A stretch of 64,000 nucleotides of DNA from Cytophagaceae bacterium (GCA_027488865.1 JAIYAU010000016.1:1-64000), one strand, 5' to 3'; counted from the first letter of the stretch, positions 44,755 to 55,042 are shown. Notes: generated by a model from the letters alone, not told the origin. Made by a program: numbers and translations.

Positions 44755-45492
44755 TTATGCTAGTTTGGAAGATTCTTCTGATTTGGCCAAAGCGTAAATA
44801 ACCAACCCAAAGCCGATTTTATTCACTGCATCACCAATGTTATATACAATATCCATAGATAAACCTTCAAATATTCTCACGCCGAACAATCCACCCGCAG
44901 TACCTGCAATGTAACCAATTGGGTAAATGGCCCATCCTACCAATACAAACCAAGCCAATATTTTAACAGCTTTAGCCACAGCAGCACCAGAATTACTTGC
45001 AAGCTTGGCTACATCACCAAACCAGATTAAGTACACTATATAGAAATAGGCCACGCTACTGATAAAGCCCCAAACCCAGCTTTGAGTTTCATTGCCATAT
45101 ATTGCCTCACCTATGTATCCGGTTACCAACATTACCAATGAAGCAAAAATGAGTTTCCATAATAATTCGATTTTGGCACCAGCTTTTTTAGTAATCAAAT
45201 AAAACTCAACACACATCAAAGGCACAGTAAGTATCCAATCTACATATCTAAAAAACACTGGAGATTCGCCCGTATCTAGGTTGTAACCACGCATATAGTA
45301 ATAATGCACTGCCGCAATAAAAGTGATCAAACCAGAAACCAGCACAGAGGTTCGCCATTTCTTTTCTACATTCGACAATTCAAAAAAGAAAAAAACACTG
45401 GCAGCCATCATGGCCATAGTGCCTACAAAGAAGGTAAAAGCAACATAATTGTTGTTGGCAATGGGAGCCATTGCGAGCACGTTATTCATCAT
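44755..45492 (-). CDS. Proteorhodopsin (light-driven outward proton pump, predicted green-absorbing)
   Basis: 245 residues, seven helices. Helix C reads RYVDWILTVPLMCVEFYL: proton acceptor D85, T89 and donor E96 form the D-T-E pump motif, with H63 on helix B matching the proteorhodopsin acceptor-pairing His. The tuning residue equivalent to position 105 is M93, as in flavobacterial green-absorbing pumps. The Schiff-base lysine is K225, with D221 one turn before it (IGDAVNKIGFG). These residues exclude the Na+ (NDQ) and Cl- pump types. It would add to proton-motive force in light. Retinal comes from the adjacent blh. Start: tandem ATG ATG; either could be used. Confidence 0.97.
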   Translation of the reverse strand: MMNNVLAMAPIANNNYVAFTFFVGTMAMMAASVFFFFELSNVEKKWRTSVLVSGLITFIAAVHYYYMRGYNLDTGESPVFFRYVDWILTVPLMCVEFYLITKKAGAKIELLWKLIFASLVMLVTGYIGEAIYGNETQSWVWGFISSVAYFYIVYLIWFGDVAKLASNSGAAVAKAVKILAWFVLVGWAIYPIGYIAGTAGGLFGVRIFEGLSMDIVYNIGDAVNKIGFGLVIYALAKSEESSKLA

Positions 45493-45924
45493 GATTTTGT
45501 TTTTAAAATGATTGTTAAGAACGATTTAGTATAAATGGTTTAAAAATATAATTTGGGTGTGTTATGAAACTGCAATAGGAAAATGAATAGTGTAGTACAA
45601 AACTTTTCTGCCACTTTGATCAGAAATCACTCATTCAAGTAAGGTAAAGATTAGCTCAAAATTAGACGTTCCAAGATTATAAAGTTTTACATCCATTTTA
45701 GTATTTCTTACACAAATCTTGGTTGTAAAAAAGAAATTAATGAGGCGGTTTGAGGTTCCGCTGGCACGGATAATAAACTAACGGCTGGTGAATAAAAATC
45801 GCTTTACACATTTTATGGTAGGCAAAAAGGGATTTTCGCTAGATTTACGGCATACGGTAATTCCAATGGCACAGAAGTTTACCGCCGTGGCCTAAAAAGA
45901 AACAGGTATTTTAGCTAATTTTTA
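45493..45924. other. Intergenic region upstream of the rhodopsin gene
   Basis: 432 bases. It must contain the rhodopsin promoter (leftward); the best weak candidate is a TATATTTT near 45548-45555 on the minus strand without good spacing. Between 45760 and 45895 the base composition is more GC-rich and one plus frame is open for about 33 codons to a TAA (ending FTAVA), which may be the remains of a gene, but nothing is recognised. Confidence 0.5.
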
Positions 45925-46218
45925 CTAAGAAGACTTTGGCCAAAGTACAAACACCCATAAAGCATTGGTGATTAAAAACAATACACTTGCTATTAAAACT
46001 GCCCAACCAAAAGGCTCTAATTTTCTTTTAAAAAAAAGTGTTAAGCCATAAATGATTGTTAAAAGTATCACAAATGCAATTTCAGCTACAATAATAAATA
46101 TTCCAACTACAGCTAACAATAACACAACCCCAGTAAAAAACCAAGCTTGATAAAATCCCATTATTAAAATAAAAAATAAAAAAACCTTGCCTACATATGC
46201 CCAATTAATATTTTTCAC
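45925..46218 (-). CDS. Small three-helix membrane protein of unknown function
   Basis: 97 residues with three hydrophobic segments (about 10-30, 32-60, 72-92) separated by FFKRKLEPFG. No family recognised. Leftward like the rhodopsin but more than 400 bases upstream of it, so co-transcription is uncertain. Confidence 0.6.
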   Translation of the reverse strand: MKNINWAYVGKVFLFFILIMGFYQAWFFTGVVLLLAVVGIFIIVAEIAFVILLTIIYGLTLFFKRKLEPFGWAVLIASVLFLITNALWVFVLWPKSS

Positions 46219-46391
46219 GTGGTTTTTTAAATTTAATAATAGAACTGTTTTATGAATAAATTTATAAATTGTTTTGATTTATCACCAATAATTTCCCAAA
46301 GGTTTTAAATTAATAACCCATTAATTATCCATACAACTCTCTTTCAGTGGCATACAAGACACTTGGTGGTAAGGTATCAAGCTTTTATCAG

Positions 46392-46799
46392 TTAATTACT
46401 GCTATTGTGGTTTCTAAATTCTTGGTAGCTTCTTATATAATCTTCTTCGTTGTAATGACTTGAAGAAAGGCAAAATAAAGTGGCATGGTTGTTAAGTCTA
46501 AGCTCTCTCCAATACATTTTAGGAATATATAAACCCAAAGATGGCTTGTTTAATAAAAAGTTGGTTTTGAGTCCATCTGTGTTTTCAACTTCTATTACTG
46601 CCTCTCCAGCCACACAAATAATTACGAGTTCGTCTTCTTTATGTGCATGTCCACCTCTTTGTACCATTTCAGGGGTGTGATATATCCAATAGGCTCTTTT
46701 AAGTTCAAATGGAAGTAGGTTGCCATATTCAGCGGAACTTAAAAAACCTATACTTTCATTTCCATTACTTATAAATTCAATTAATTGTGGTGATTGCAT
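46392..46799 (-). CDS. FdtA/QdtA (WxcM-like) sugar-isomerase cupin
   Basis: 135 residues from the ATG at 46799; an in-frame TTG seven codons upstream was rejected. Matches the dTDP-4-oxo-6-deoxyhexose ketoisomerase family: RAYWIYHTPEMVQRGGHAH (catalytic histidines at the end), ELVIICVAGEAVIEVE, then PSLGLYIPKMYWREL and SSHYNEEDYIRSYQEF. Such enzymes make dTDP-3-keto sugars for surface polysaccharides. It stands alone, with no dTDP-sugar, aminotransferase or acyltransferase genes nearby. That is unusual for the family, and the substrate may differ. Confidence 0.85.
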   Translation of the reverse strand: MQSPQLIEFISNGNESIGFLSSAEYGNLLPFELKRAYWIYHTPEMVQRGGHAHKEDELVIICVAGEAVIEVENTDGLKTNFLLNKPSLGLYIPKMYWRELRLNNHATLFCLSSSHYNEEDYIRSYQEFRNHNSSN

Positions 46800-47273
46800 C
46801 AATAGACCTTGGTTACGCAATATTTGTTAACAAGAGCAAAATAAGCGAATTTTAAACTGCTTTTAAAATCAATATTTAACGTGGATACATAAAGGCAAAG
46901 AATTGTAAGTCTTTGAAAATACAAAAACGCCCTAGCGATTTCATAACAACAGGTTCAAAATTAACAATACGTCCATTTACACCAAATTACAAATTGGCCT
47001 GAATTCATTTACAAAGACCTGACAGGTTTAAATAAAAACCGATCAAAACGAAATTTTTCTAAATAAAAAGCTGACAGGTTCTCTTTTGCGTAATTTGGGT
47101 TTAAATAATACTTCCACTACTAAATTGGACGACTTGTTAAAAGCGTAATCAATTTTCTTTAAATCGATTAACTAATGATGTAAAATATTTTTTGTTTAAT
47201 TTGTTGAAAAAATTTCACTATTCAAAGATTCAGTTTTATCTTTGCACATAGACAAACCAATATATAATAGAGT
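46800..47273. other. Intergenic region before the deacetylase gene, with a promoter box
   Basis: 474 bases without a gene. A -7 box TATCTTTG is at 47237-47244, 29 bases before the ATG at 47274, with no TTG at the usual distance. Around 47018-47090 two copies of a CTGACAGGTT sequence occur; the first is an inverted repeat ACCTG-A-CAGGT. Similar elements are scattered in Bacteroidota intergenic DNA to my memory, but their role is unknown. Confidence 0.5.
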
Positions 47274-49409
47274 ATGAGATTAATACTAGCAGCAATTTTG
47301 CTTAAAATAGCATTTGTGTCAGTCGGTCAAACAGTTCCTGTTTCCATCGCAACTTGGAAAAACAACGCAAAAGGAGCCTATAACTTAATACATGATGATT
47401 TTGGAGATGCTGGTGTAATTGGCATCAATAATTACGCTGACACCATGACCTTCAACCGAGGCATAAAAATTACCTTTGGCGCTATTACAAGATCTTGTGA
47501 ACAAAATCCAGCCATGTATGCAAAGGCAAATGAAATGATATATCAACATGGCCACGAAATCATAAACCATTCACATACCCACTCTTGTGCTGTTAACAGC
47601 GCCAACTGCGGAGGAACAGGCGACAACTATGCCTGGGGCGAAGTGGCTACCCAACGACTAAATATTGAAGTAGATTCATCGTCTAAATCGATATTGAAAA
47701 ATACCGGGATTCAACCAAGATATTTTATTTATCCTTATGACCAATTTTCAACTAATTCGGATAACTACCTTAAAAGTAAAGGCTATATTGGATCTAGAAC
47801 TGGTGCATACAATGCCGCGGCTCCCGCTTCATTTGCTCCTGATGTAGATGGTTTTTTTAAAACAGCGTTGGTGGTAGATGTACAAAATCAAGGTGGTAAC
47901 TGGATTTCTGTGAATCATAATTATTGGGTGGATCAAGCCATTAGTAATAACTCTTGGGTAAATAGAGAAATGCATAATGTAGGCCCTAGTGGCTGGGGCA
48001 CCATATCTGTCGCAGATTATAGAACTCATCTAAACTATGTTAAGCAAAAAATGACTAGTGGTGATTTATGGGTAGGTACAGTATCTGAAATACTCACTTA
48101 TCAAATTCAAAAATTGAACTACTCCCCTACTAGCAATTATGATGTGGCCAATAAAGTAATAACGGTTTCTTGGAATACCCCTACCTTAAATATCGCGAAT
48201 TATTTAAATCCTTTGGCCTTTAAATCGCCCATTACGCTAAATGTAAATGTGGTAAATGTACCAGGTGTATATAAAGTTATTCAAAATGGTATTGAAATTA
48301 CAGACTGGAAGCGCAGTGGAAATACAATTTCTATAAATGTATATCCCCATCAAGGAAATGTTACATTGATAGAAAATACTTGTACTACCGTTTGTATTGC
48401 AAGTCATCCTCAGTCTGTTACCATCAACGAAGGTACATCTTTAAACTTAGGCGTGTCAGCCACAGGTGTGGGTACTTTGGTATATCAATGGTATAAAAAC
48501 AATCAAGCAATAGTTGGCGCCCAATCTTCTACTTATGTAGTTAATAATGTTAGCCTTGTAGATACTGGACGTTATTACGTTAGTGTGGGCAATGGCACTA
48601 CTAATGTCAATAGCAATGTAGCACAAGTGAAGATAAATGTACAATCGCCTTTTGGAGGAACAAGAATGGTAATCCCAGGTAAAATTGAAGCAGAGAACTT
48701 TGATATTGGAGGCCAGAATATTTCATATAATGAATCTACTACTACCAATGAAGGAGGTGCCACCTATCGAACCGGACCAGTAGATGTAGAAGTGAGTACA
48801 GACGCAGGAGGTGGATATAATGTAGGTTACATAACCAATGGCGAATGGTTAGAATATTCTGTAAATATCACTAGTGCAGGTATCTATAATTTTCAATTTA
48901 GAATAGCTTCACAAAATACGGGCCAACCAGTTGGTAAGTTAAGTGTAGATTTGGACGGAACAAACCTTGTACCTACCACCAACCTTGCCTTCACAGGTGG
49001 TTGGCAAACTTGGCAAAATATAAATGTCAATAATGTAACTTTACCCGCTGGAGATCATTTGCTTAGAATAAATGCTATAGCTGGAGACTTTAATTTTAAT
49101 TATTTAAACACTGTGTTAATCACCCCACTTTCCATTGATAACAACTTAGACAATAAGCCTGTCATTGAGCAAACCATCCAACCCTATATATTCCCTAACC
49201 CAGCGAATAATCAGCTAGAATTAGGCGGAATTCAACAAGATGAGACTTTTGACTATAAAATTTATGACACTTCATTAAAGATGATAAAAAGTGGTAGATT
49301 AGATTCAAACAACAAACTAATCTTTTTGGATAAATATAATAGTGGCCTATATCTGTTACATGTACATGGGCGCTATAAAACTTTTCAATTGCCGTTTATA
49401 AAGGAGTAA
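47274..49409 (+). CDS. Secreted CE4 polysaccharide deacetylase with Ig-like, CBM6 and T9SS domains
   Basis: 711 residues. Signal peptide about 1-18 (VGQT). A CE4 (NodB-like) catalytic domain: metal and base aspartates in NLIHDDFGD (D41-D42) and the zinc histidines in NHSHTH (H99, H103). Residues about 375-455 form an Ig-like module (YQWYKNNQAI, DTGRYYVSVGN). Residues about 463-615 form a family 6 carbohydrate-binding module (IPGKIEAENFDIGG, YNVGYITNGEWLEYSV, FRIASQNTGQPVGKL). The end (about 640-711, YIFPNPANNQLELGG) is a T9SS sorting tail. Likely deacetylates chitin-, xylan- or peptidoglycan-type glycans outside the cell; substrate not predictable. Confidence 0.88.
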   Translation: MRLILAAILLKIAFVSVGQTVPVSIATWKNNAKGAYNLIHDDFGDAGVIGINNYADTMTFNRGIKITFGAITRSCEQNPAMYAKANEMIYQHGHEIINHSHTHSCAVNSANCGGTGDNYAWGEVATQRLNIEVDSSSKSILKNTGIQPRYFIYPYDQFSTNSDNYLKSKGYIGSRTGAYNAAAPASFAPDVDGFFKTALVVDVQNQGGNWISVNHNYWVDQAISNNSWVNREMHNVGPSGWGTISVADYRTHLNYVKQKMTSGDLWVGTVSEILTYQIQKLNYSPTSNYDVANKVITVSWNTPTLNIANYLNPLAFKSPITLNVNVVNVPGVYKVIQNGIEITDWKRSGNTISINVYPHQGNVTLIENTCTTVCIASHPQSVTINEGTSLNLGVSATGVGTLVYQWYKNNQAIVGAQSSTYVVNNVSLVDTGRYYVSVGNGTTNVNSNVAQVKINVQSPFGGTRMVIPGKIEAENFDIGGQNISYNESTTTNEGGATYRTGPVDVEVSTDAGGGYNVGYITNGEWLEYSVNITSAGIYNFQFRIASQNTGQPVGKLSVDLDGTNLVPTTNLAFTGGWQTWQNINVNNVTLPAGDHLLRINAIAGDFNFNYLNTVLITPLSIDNNLDNKPVIEQTIQPYIFPNPANNQLELGGIQQDETFDYKIYDTSLKMIKSGRLDSNNKLIFLDKYNSGLYLLHVHGRYKTFQLPFIKE

Positions 49410-49472
49410 GTTGTTGTTTTTTTAATACTTTATAGTAAAGTAAACATCCTCTTAGCAAAGTTTAAAAAATAT

Positions 49473-49530
49473 ACCCTCCAAAATTTACTTTTCGTTATTT
49501 GATATAAGAAATGATATAATTTTGGAGGGT
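49473..49530 (+). terminator. Long stem-loop after the deacetylase gene
   Basis: ACCCTCCAAAATT (49473-49485) and AATTTTGGAGGGT (49518-49530) are perfect 13-bp complements around a 32-base loop, followed by TTATATTTATTTT. Probably a terminator, although the large loop is unusual. Confidence 0.6.
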
Positions 49531-49700
49531 TTATATTTATTTTGGCCTATTTTTTTAACAATGTGGTTAGCCTAAATCAATTTTTAACCAAAGGCAAAAT
49601 TGCAACTAAGCATCTTCCTAAATTCAAAAATTTCATTTACTAAAAAGTTTGTCTAATTTTGATGCTTTGGAAAGTATCATGTATCAATTAGATTTTAAAA

Positions 49701-52319
49701 ATGGATTCTAAGCGCATTCGCCAACAGTTTTTGGATTTTTTTCGCAATAAACAACACCTTATCGTGGATTCAGCTCCACTAGTTCTTAAGAATGACCCCA
49801 CCTTGATGTTTACCAATGCGGGGATGAATCAATTTAAAGATTACTTTTTAGGTAATGCCATTCCAAAATCAAAACGAATAGCTGATACTCAAAAATGCCT
49901 TCGCGTAACTGGTAAACACAATGACCTTGAGGATGTTGGTCATGATACCTATCACCATACCATGTTTGAAATGTTGGGCAACTGGTCGTTTGGAGATTAT
50001 TTTAAAAAGGAGGCCTTAGAATGGTCTTGGGAGTTATTAACCGAAGTTTACAAATTACCCAAAGACAGGTTATACGTTTCAGTGTTTGGAGGAGATCCAA
50101 AAGAGAAATTGGACAAAGACGATGAAGCGTTTGAAATTTGGAAAAGATTAGCCGGGGAGGATAAAATTATATACGGTAGTAAAAAAGATAATTTTTGGGA
50201 AATGGGCGATACTGGCCCTTGTGGTCCCTGCTCTGAAATACATATTGACCTTCGCTCGGATGAGGAACGCGCGAAAGTATCTGGCAAAGATCGTGTTAAT
50301 AATGATGATCCACAGGTGATTGAAATTTGGAACAATGTTTTTATTCAATTTAACAGAAAATCTGACGGTTCTTTAGAAAACTTGCCCGACAAACATGTAG
50401 ACACTGGTATGGGTTTCGAAAGGCTGGTTCGCGCCATTCAAAATAAGACAAGTAACTACGATACAGACGTTTTTCAACCGACCATTCAATTTATTGCCGA
50501 ACATAGTGGTAAAAAATACGGAGAAAACGAGCAAGTAGACATTGCCATGAGGGTGCTAAGCGACCATATACGTGCAGTGAGTTTTGCCATTGCTGATGGG
50601 CAATTACCTAGCAATAATAAAGCAGGGTATGTAATAAGACGTATTTTGAGAAGGGCTGTTCGTTATGGTTATACATTTTTGGGCTTTAAAGAACCATTTA
50701 TGTATAAATTGGTAGCGTTATTGGCCGAACAGTTTGATGGTGTATTCCCTGAACTTACATCACAATCTGATTTTATTGCAAAAGTGATTTTTGAAGAGGA
50801 AACTTCTTTTTTGAAGACTCTCGATAGGGGCCTAAAGCTACTTGATGAATATTTTGCCAAAAATAAAGCTCAGAATAACGCCCAGATAAGTGGCAAAATT
50901 ACTTTTGAGCTTTACGACACCTTTGGATTTCCATTTGATTTAACTGCGCTCATTGCTAAAGAAAATGGCTTTTCGGTTGATTCTATTGGTTTTGACGAAG
51001 AAATGAAAATCCAAAAAGAACGCTCCAAAGCAGCCACCAAAGTAGATACAGGCGACTGGGTAGTATTACGTGATGATGTTGAAAAAACTGAATTTGTTGG
51101 TTACGACCAATTGGAGACAGTCTCTAACATAATTAAATATAGAGAGGTAAAGGCCAAGGACAAATCATTTTTTCAGTTAGTGTTGGATATTACTCCATTT
51201 TATGCTGAAAGTGGCGGACAAGTAGGAGATGCCGGCTACATTGAAAGTGAGGGTGTTAAATATGCTGTGGTTGAAAGTAAAAAGGAAAACGACATGCAGG
51301 TGTTGTTTTTAAATAATTTACCTACCAATCCTGAAATAGCCGTGACCTGTGTGGTAGATCCTGAGAAAAGGAGATTATCTGCCAACAACCATTCAGCCAC
51401 ACATTTGCTTCACGCAGCTTTAAAACAAGTACTTGGTAGCCACGTGAATCAAAAAGGATCTTTGGTGAATGATAGCATCCTTCGGTTCGATTTCTCCCAC
51501 TTTGCAAAAGTAACAGACGAAGAACTTAAAAGAATTGAGGACATTGTTAATACTAAAATACGTGAAGCAATTCCTCTAAATGAACGTAGAAATGTACCTA
51601 TTCAAGAAGCCTTAAAAACTGGAGCCAATGCCCTTTTTGGTGAAAAATATGGTGATTTTGTACGTGTAATCACATTTGACAATCAGTTTTCAGTAGAACT
51701 TTGTGGTGGTACCCATGTGCAAAATGTAGCGCAAATAGGTGTTTTTAAAATAATTGCAGAATCTTCAGTTGCCGCAGGTGTTAGAAGAATTGAGGCCCTA
51801 ACTTCCGATGGTGCAGATCAATACATCGAAAATCAGTTTAAGCTAGTAGAGGAAATTAAAGAATTATTAAAAAATCCCGTTGACTTAAAAAAATCCATAA
51901 ATCTACTTTTAGATGAAAATAATAAGTTGGGCAAACAAGTTGAAAAATTTGAATCTATTCATCTTCAATCCGTAAAAAAGGAGTTGATTTCATCTATTGT
52001 ACAAAATAATGGCCTCAATGTAATAATTGCTCAGGTCGATGTAAATGGTGCTGAAGCACTTAAAACATTAGCCTATGAACTACGCGGTCAAGTAGAAAAT
52101 CTATTTTGTGTGCTTGGCTGTATACATGAGGAAAAACCGTTTTTAGCAGTTATGATATCTGATAATCTAGTTACAGAAAAATCTTTAAATGCAACCCAAA
52201 TAATTAGGAACATCGCCAAAGAAATAGAAGGAGGTGGAGGTGGACAGCCATTTTTTGCGACTGCAGGTGGTAAAAAGACAGAGGGGTTAAAATCAGCTTT
52301 AGAAAAGGCGGCAATTTAG
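49701..52319 (+). CDS. alaS: Alanyl-tRNA synthetase
   Basis: 872 residues, full length. Charges tRNA-Ala and edits mischarged Ser and Gly. The N-terminal class II core has RQQFLDFF at the start, [43 protein letters not shown] and the [18 protein letters not shown] motifs. The editing domain has [11 protein letters not shown] (near residue 563) and CGGTHV (near 668), which bind zinc and Thr/Ser-type substrates. The C-terminal [14 protein letters not shown] loop is complete. No nearby operon partners. Confidence 0.97.
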   Translation: MDSKRIRQQFLDFFRNKQHLIVDSAPLVLKNDPTLMFTNAGMNQFKDYFLGNAIPKSKRIADTQKCLRVTGKHNDLEDVGHDTYHHTMFEMLGNWSFGDYFKKEALEWSWELLTEVYKLPKDRLYVSVFGGDPKEKLDKDDEAFEIWKRLAGEDKIIYGSKKDNFWEMGDTGPCGPCSEIHIDLRSDEERAKVSGKDRVNNDDPQVIEIWNNVFIQFNRKSDGSLENLPDKHVDTGMGFERLVRAIQNKTSNYDTDVFQPTIQFIAEHSGKKYGENEQVDIAMRVLSDHIRAVSFAIADGQLPSNNKAGYVIRRILRRAVRYGYTFLGFKEPFMYKLVALLAEQFDGVFPELTSQSDFIAKVIFEEETSFLKTLDRGLKLLDEYFAKNKAQNNAQISGKITFELYDTFGFPFDLTALIAKENGFSVDSIGFDEEMKIQKERSKAATKVDTGDWVVLRDDVEKTEFVGYDQLETVSNIIKYREVKAKDKSFFQLVLDITPFYAESGGQVGDAGYIESEGVKYAVVESKKENDMQVLFLNNLPTNPEIAVTCVVDPEKRRLSANNHSATHLLHAALKQVLGSHVNQKGSLVNDSILRFDFSHFAKVTDEELKRIEDIVNTKIREAIPLNERRNVPIQEALKTGANALFGEKYGDFVRVITFDNQFSVELCGGTHVQNVAQIGVFKIIAESSVAAGVRRIEALTSDGADQYIENQFKLVEEIKELLKNPVDLKKSINLLLDENNKLGKQVEKFESIHLQSVKKELISSIVQNNGLNVIIAQVDVNGAEALKTLAYELRGQVENLFCVLGCIHEEKPFLAVMISDNLVTEKSLNATQIIRNIAKEIEGGGGGQPFFATAGGKKTEGLKSALEKAAI

Positions 52320-52451
52320 TAGTGATATCTGTAAACTTGGTTTTAAAAGTAATAAATGAGTTTATCTTACTTGATAACTAATACTTGTCAAACCTTGTAA
52401 TAAGTAAATTGTGTTTGCTTGAGGTTTTAAATAGATTTAACTACTTGAAAA

Positions 52452-52691
52452 TTGAATACAGAACCAATTAAAATTGGAATTTACGAGCATTACAAAAAGA
52501 AAAAATACGAGGTAATTGGAGAAGTAGTGCATTCTGAATCTGGTGAGATATTGGTAATTTATAAAGCTTTATATGATATTCCTAACATCTCAAAAGATAC
52601 CATTTGGGCACGGCCCAAAACTATGTTTTTAGAACAAATATCTGTTAATGATATACTTATACCGCGATTTAGATATATTGAACCATTGTAA
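52452..52691 (+). CDS. DUF1653 protein
   Basis: 79 residues from a TTG start; an in-frame stop at 52446 precludes an upstream ATG. Family landmarks: KIGIYEHYKKKKYEVIGEVVHSE, LVIYKALYD, IWARPKTMFLE and IPRFRYI. DUF1653 proteins are small SH3-like beta-barrels of unknown role. It stands alone between alaS and the convergent ald gene. Confidence 0.85.
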   Translation: MNTEPIKIGIYEHYKKKKYEVIGEVVHSESGEILVIYKALYDIPNISKDTIWARPKTMFLEQISVNDILIPRFRYIEPL

Positions 52692-52719
52692 ATTTGAATT
52701 TGGGTTAAATTTAGATTAG

Positions 52720-53799
52720 TTAAAACGCCTTTTTTATCCCTTCGTGAATTACAGTTCCATTTACAATATTAAGACCCTTATTTAGTGCTGAGTTTTTAAC
52801 AACGGCCTCTTCCAAGCCTAAGTTGGCTAGCTGTAGAATATATGGTATAGTGGCATTGGTAAGTGCTTCTGTGGAGGTCACAGGTACTGCCCCTGGCATA
52901 TTAGCCACACAATAATGTATAATCCCGTTTACAGTAAATATTGGGTTTTCATGGGTTGTCGGTTTGCAAGTTTCAATACAACCTCCTTGGTCTACAGCCA
53001 CATCTACCAGCACCGTTCCTGCCTGCATTTTTGCTAACATGCTGTGCGTAATCAAGGTAGGAGCCTTAGCACCGGCTATTAATACTGCACCAATAATAAG
53101 GTCACTATCAGTTATGTGATTTTGAATGTTTAATTCATTTGAATATAAAGTAATTACATTCTTGGGCAGTATTTCTTCTAAATATCGTAATCGTTGGATA
53201 TTTACATCCATTACGATTACCTGTGCGCCAAGCCCTGCAGCCATTTTTGCCGCCTCTGTACCTACTACGCCCCCGCCTAAAATAAGTACTTTGCCTTTGT
53301 TTACTCCAGCCACTCCTCCCAATAGCACCCCTTTACCACCCATTGGTCGTTCTAAATATTTTGCACCCGCTTGCACTGCCATACGGCCAGCAATTTCTGA
53401 CATTGGTATCAATAAGGGGAGACTTCCATCATTATTCGTTACTGTTTCGTAAGCTATACAGGTGGCATGTGTGCTTATCATTGCCTTAGTAAGTGACTCG
53501 CTTGCAGCAAAATGAAAATAAGTAAAGACAGTATGATGAGCTTTAATTAGTGTATATTCTTCTGGCAAGGGCTCTTTTACTTTTATTATTAAGGATGCTG
53601 CTTCAAAAATATCCTTGGCACTTTCTTTAATGGATGCACCTGCTTGCAAATAAGCCTCATTGCTAAAGCCTGCACCTAGTCCAGCGTTGTTTTCAATCAA
53701 CACCTCATGGCCATGCTTCTTCAGAGCCAATACACCTGACGGAGAAATTGCTACCCTATATTCATGATTTTTAATTTCTTTAGGAATACCTACTATCAT
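52720..53799 (-). CDS. ald: Alanine dehydrogenase
   Basis: 359 residues. Ald interconverts L-alanine and pyruvate plus ammonia with NAD. Motifs: GIPKEIKNHEYRVAISP (substrate-binding Arg and Lys), IKVKEPLPEEY, the HFAAS active-site region, and the NAD-binding VLILGGGVVGTEAAKMAAGLGAQV-type Rossmann (residues about 168-190). The final VANMPGAVPVTSTEALTNATIPY is diagnostic of Ald rather than transhydrogenase subunit alpha. It ends 30 bases from the DUF1653 gene and converges with it. Confidence 0.95.
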   Translation of the reverse strand: MIVGIPKEIKNHEYRVAISPSGVLALKKHGHEVLIENNAGLGAGFSNEAYLQAGASIKESAKDIFEAASLIIKVKEPLPEEYTLIKAHHTVFTYFHFAASESLTKAMISTHATCIAYETVTNNDGSLPLLIPMSEIAGRMAVQAGAKYLERPMGGKGVLLGGVAGVNKGKVLILGGGVVGTEAAKMAAGLGAQVIVMDVNIQRLRYLEEILPKNVITLYSNELNIQNHITDSDLIIGAVLIAGAKAPTLITHSMLAKMQAGTVLVDVAVDQGGCIETCKPTTHENPIFTVNGIIHYCVANMPGAVPVTSTEALTNATIPYILQLANLGLEEAVVKNSALNKGLNIVNGTVIHEGIKKAF

Positions 53800-53949
53800 A
53801 GTCCAAATTTATTTTTGACAATAATAAGCTTTATTATTAGATTGAACGTTTATTAAATTTAGCTACACCTACGAGATACGTGTAGGATGGTTTTAGCAGG
53901 TATATGTTATAAAAACAAATATACTAGCACTGTGAATTCATAATAAATA

Positions 53950-54717
53950 ATGAAGGATTATTATAGGATATTACACGTTTCTAGATTCTCATCAGAGGAA
54001 GAGATTAAACGATCTTATAGGCGTTTAGCATTAAAATATCATCCAGATGTATCAAAGGATAATGAAGCCCATATTAAATTTGCAGAAGTATATGAGGCAT
54101 ATCAGGTTCTAATAGACCCTTTTTCAAGAAGTCAATACGACAATACTTATTTTCAACCTGTTTTAAATGAGAGTCATCCAAAAGTAGAAGACCGCCGATA
54201 TAGGAGAAATGTCGTTTATAGACCCACCAAAAAAACTATAGACAAAATAACTCCAGTTGTAAAAATTATATACAAGTGGATGGCAATCTTTGGAATGATA
54301 TGTTCCATGTTTATTTACATCGATTGGATATTGCCCAACAGAATTATTGAAGGCAACTTTAATAAGGAAGGATACTATAATACAGTCGTTTTGGAGGATA
54401 AAAATTTTGTTTTTGTGGAATTAGATAACCGAAGGCTAATATTAAATAATGACCGCGTTGAATTAAATTGTTCTAAGTTGTTTGGGTTCGTTCGAGGTGT
54501 ACGGCCGCTTAAACCTAGAGACTCAGAATTATTATTTGTGCAAAATAATTTTTTTACTGTGTTCTTGTTTTTGTCTGTGGTAATTTGCAGTTTATCCACC
54601 ATTTTATTGTCAATAAATAAGAACGGAACCTTTTACATTCAAGTAGGAACCGCAAATACCTATTTATTGATTATTCAAATTATTTCCATTATAACATATA
54701 TGCATCCATTTATTTAA
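53950..54717 (+). CDS. Membrane-anchored J-domain (DnaJ-like) protein
   Basis: 255 residues. The N-terminal J domain (about 3-65) is intact, with [21 protein letters not shown] and the HPD tripeptide at H31-D33 that stimulates Hsp70 ATPase. No glycine/phenylalanine or zinc-finger region follows. Instead there are membrane segments at about 113-130, 199-219 and 229-252 flanking a beta-rich soluble stretch, so it probably recruits DnaK to the membrane. Six bases separate it from the DUF3817 gene. Confidence 0.85.
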   Translation: MKDYYRILHVSRFSSEEEIKRSYRRLALKYHPDVSKDNEAHIKFAEVYEAYQVLIDPFSRSQYDNTYFQPVLNESHPKVEDRRYRRNVVYRPTKKTIDKITPVVKIIYKWMAIFGMICSMFIYIDWILPNRIIEGNFNKEGYYNTVVLEDKNFVFVELDNRRLILNNDRVELNCSKLFGFVRGVRPLKPRDSELLFVQNNFFTVFLFLSVVICSLSTILLSINKNGTFYIQVGTANTYLLIIQIISIITYMHPFI

Positions 54718-54723
54718 TTAAAA

Positions 54724-55014
54724 ATGATATTAGATTCAAATCTTGGCAAATTGAGGGTTGTTAGTTTTGTAGAGGGTATTTCAAATATTCTCCTGTTTTT
54801 TGTGGCGATGCCATTAAAATATGGGTTGGGTTTGCCTCAGGCGGTAGCAGTAGTTGGGCTGATACATGGTATTTTGTTTGTACTGTATGTATTGTTATTA
54901 TTAATTGTAATGATTCAATATAAATGGTCGTTAGTCAAAGGTATTTTGGCATTTTGTGCATGTATTGTTCCATTTGGGATGTTATGGGCAGAAAAAAAGT
55001 TATTTAGAAATTAA
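54724..55014 (+). CDS. DUF3817 integral membrane protein
   Basis: 96 residues with three membrane helices: LRVVSFVEGISNILLFFVAMPLKY, VGLIHGILFVLYVLLLLIVM and LVKGILAFCACIVPFGMLW. The E in VSFVEGIS and the H in GLIHG are conserved in this family. Function unknown. Probably co-transcribed with the J-domain gene, and closed by the terminator at 55016. Confidence 0.85.
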   Translation: MILDSNLGKLRVVSFVEGISNILLFFVAMPLKYGLGLPQAVAVVGLIHGILFVLYVLLLLIVMIQYKWSLVKGILAFCACIVPFGMLWAEKKLFRN

Positions 55015-55015
55015 C

Positions 55016-55042
55016 AAAAAAAGCGGGATTCCCCGCTTTTTT
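55016..55042. terminator. Bidirectional terminator between convergent genes
   Basis: AAAAAAGCGGG and CCCGCTTTTTT flank an ATTC loop; T-rich on either strand, so it serves both the DUF3817 gene and the leftward gene at 55062. Confidence 0.92.

Noticed and set aside
44755-45492. Sodium- or chloride-pumping rhodopsin
   Set aside because: Helix C carries D-T-E, not the NDQ or TSA/NTQ motifs, so a proton pump fits best.
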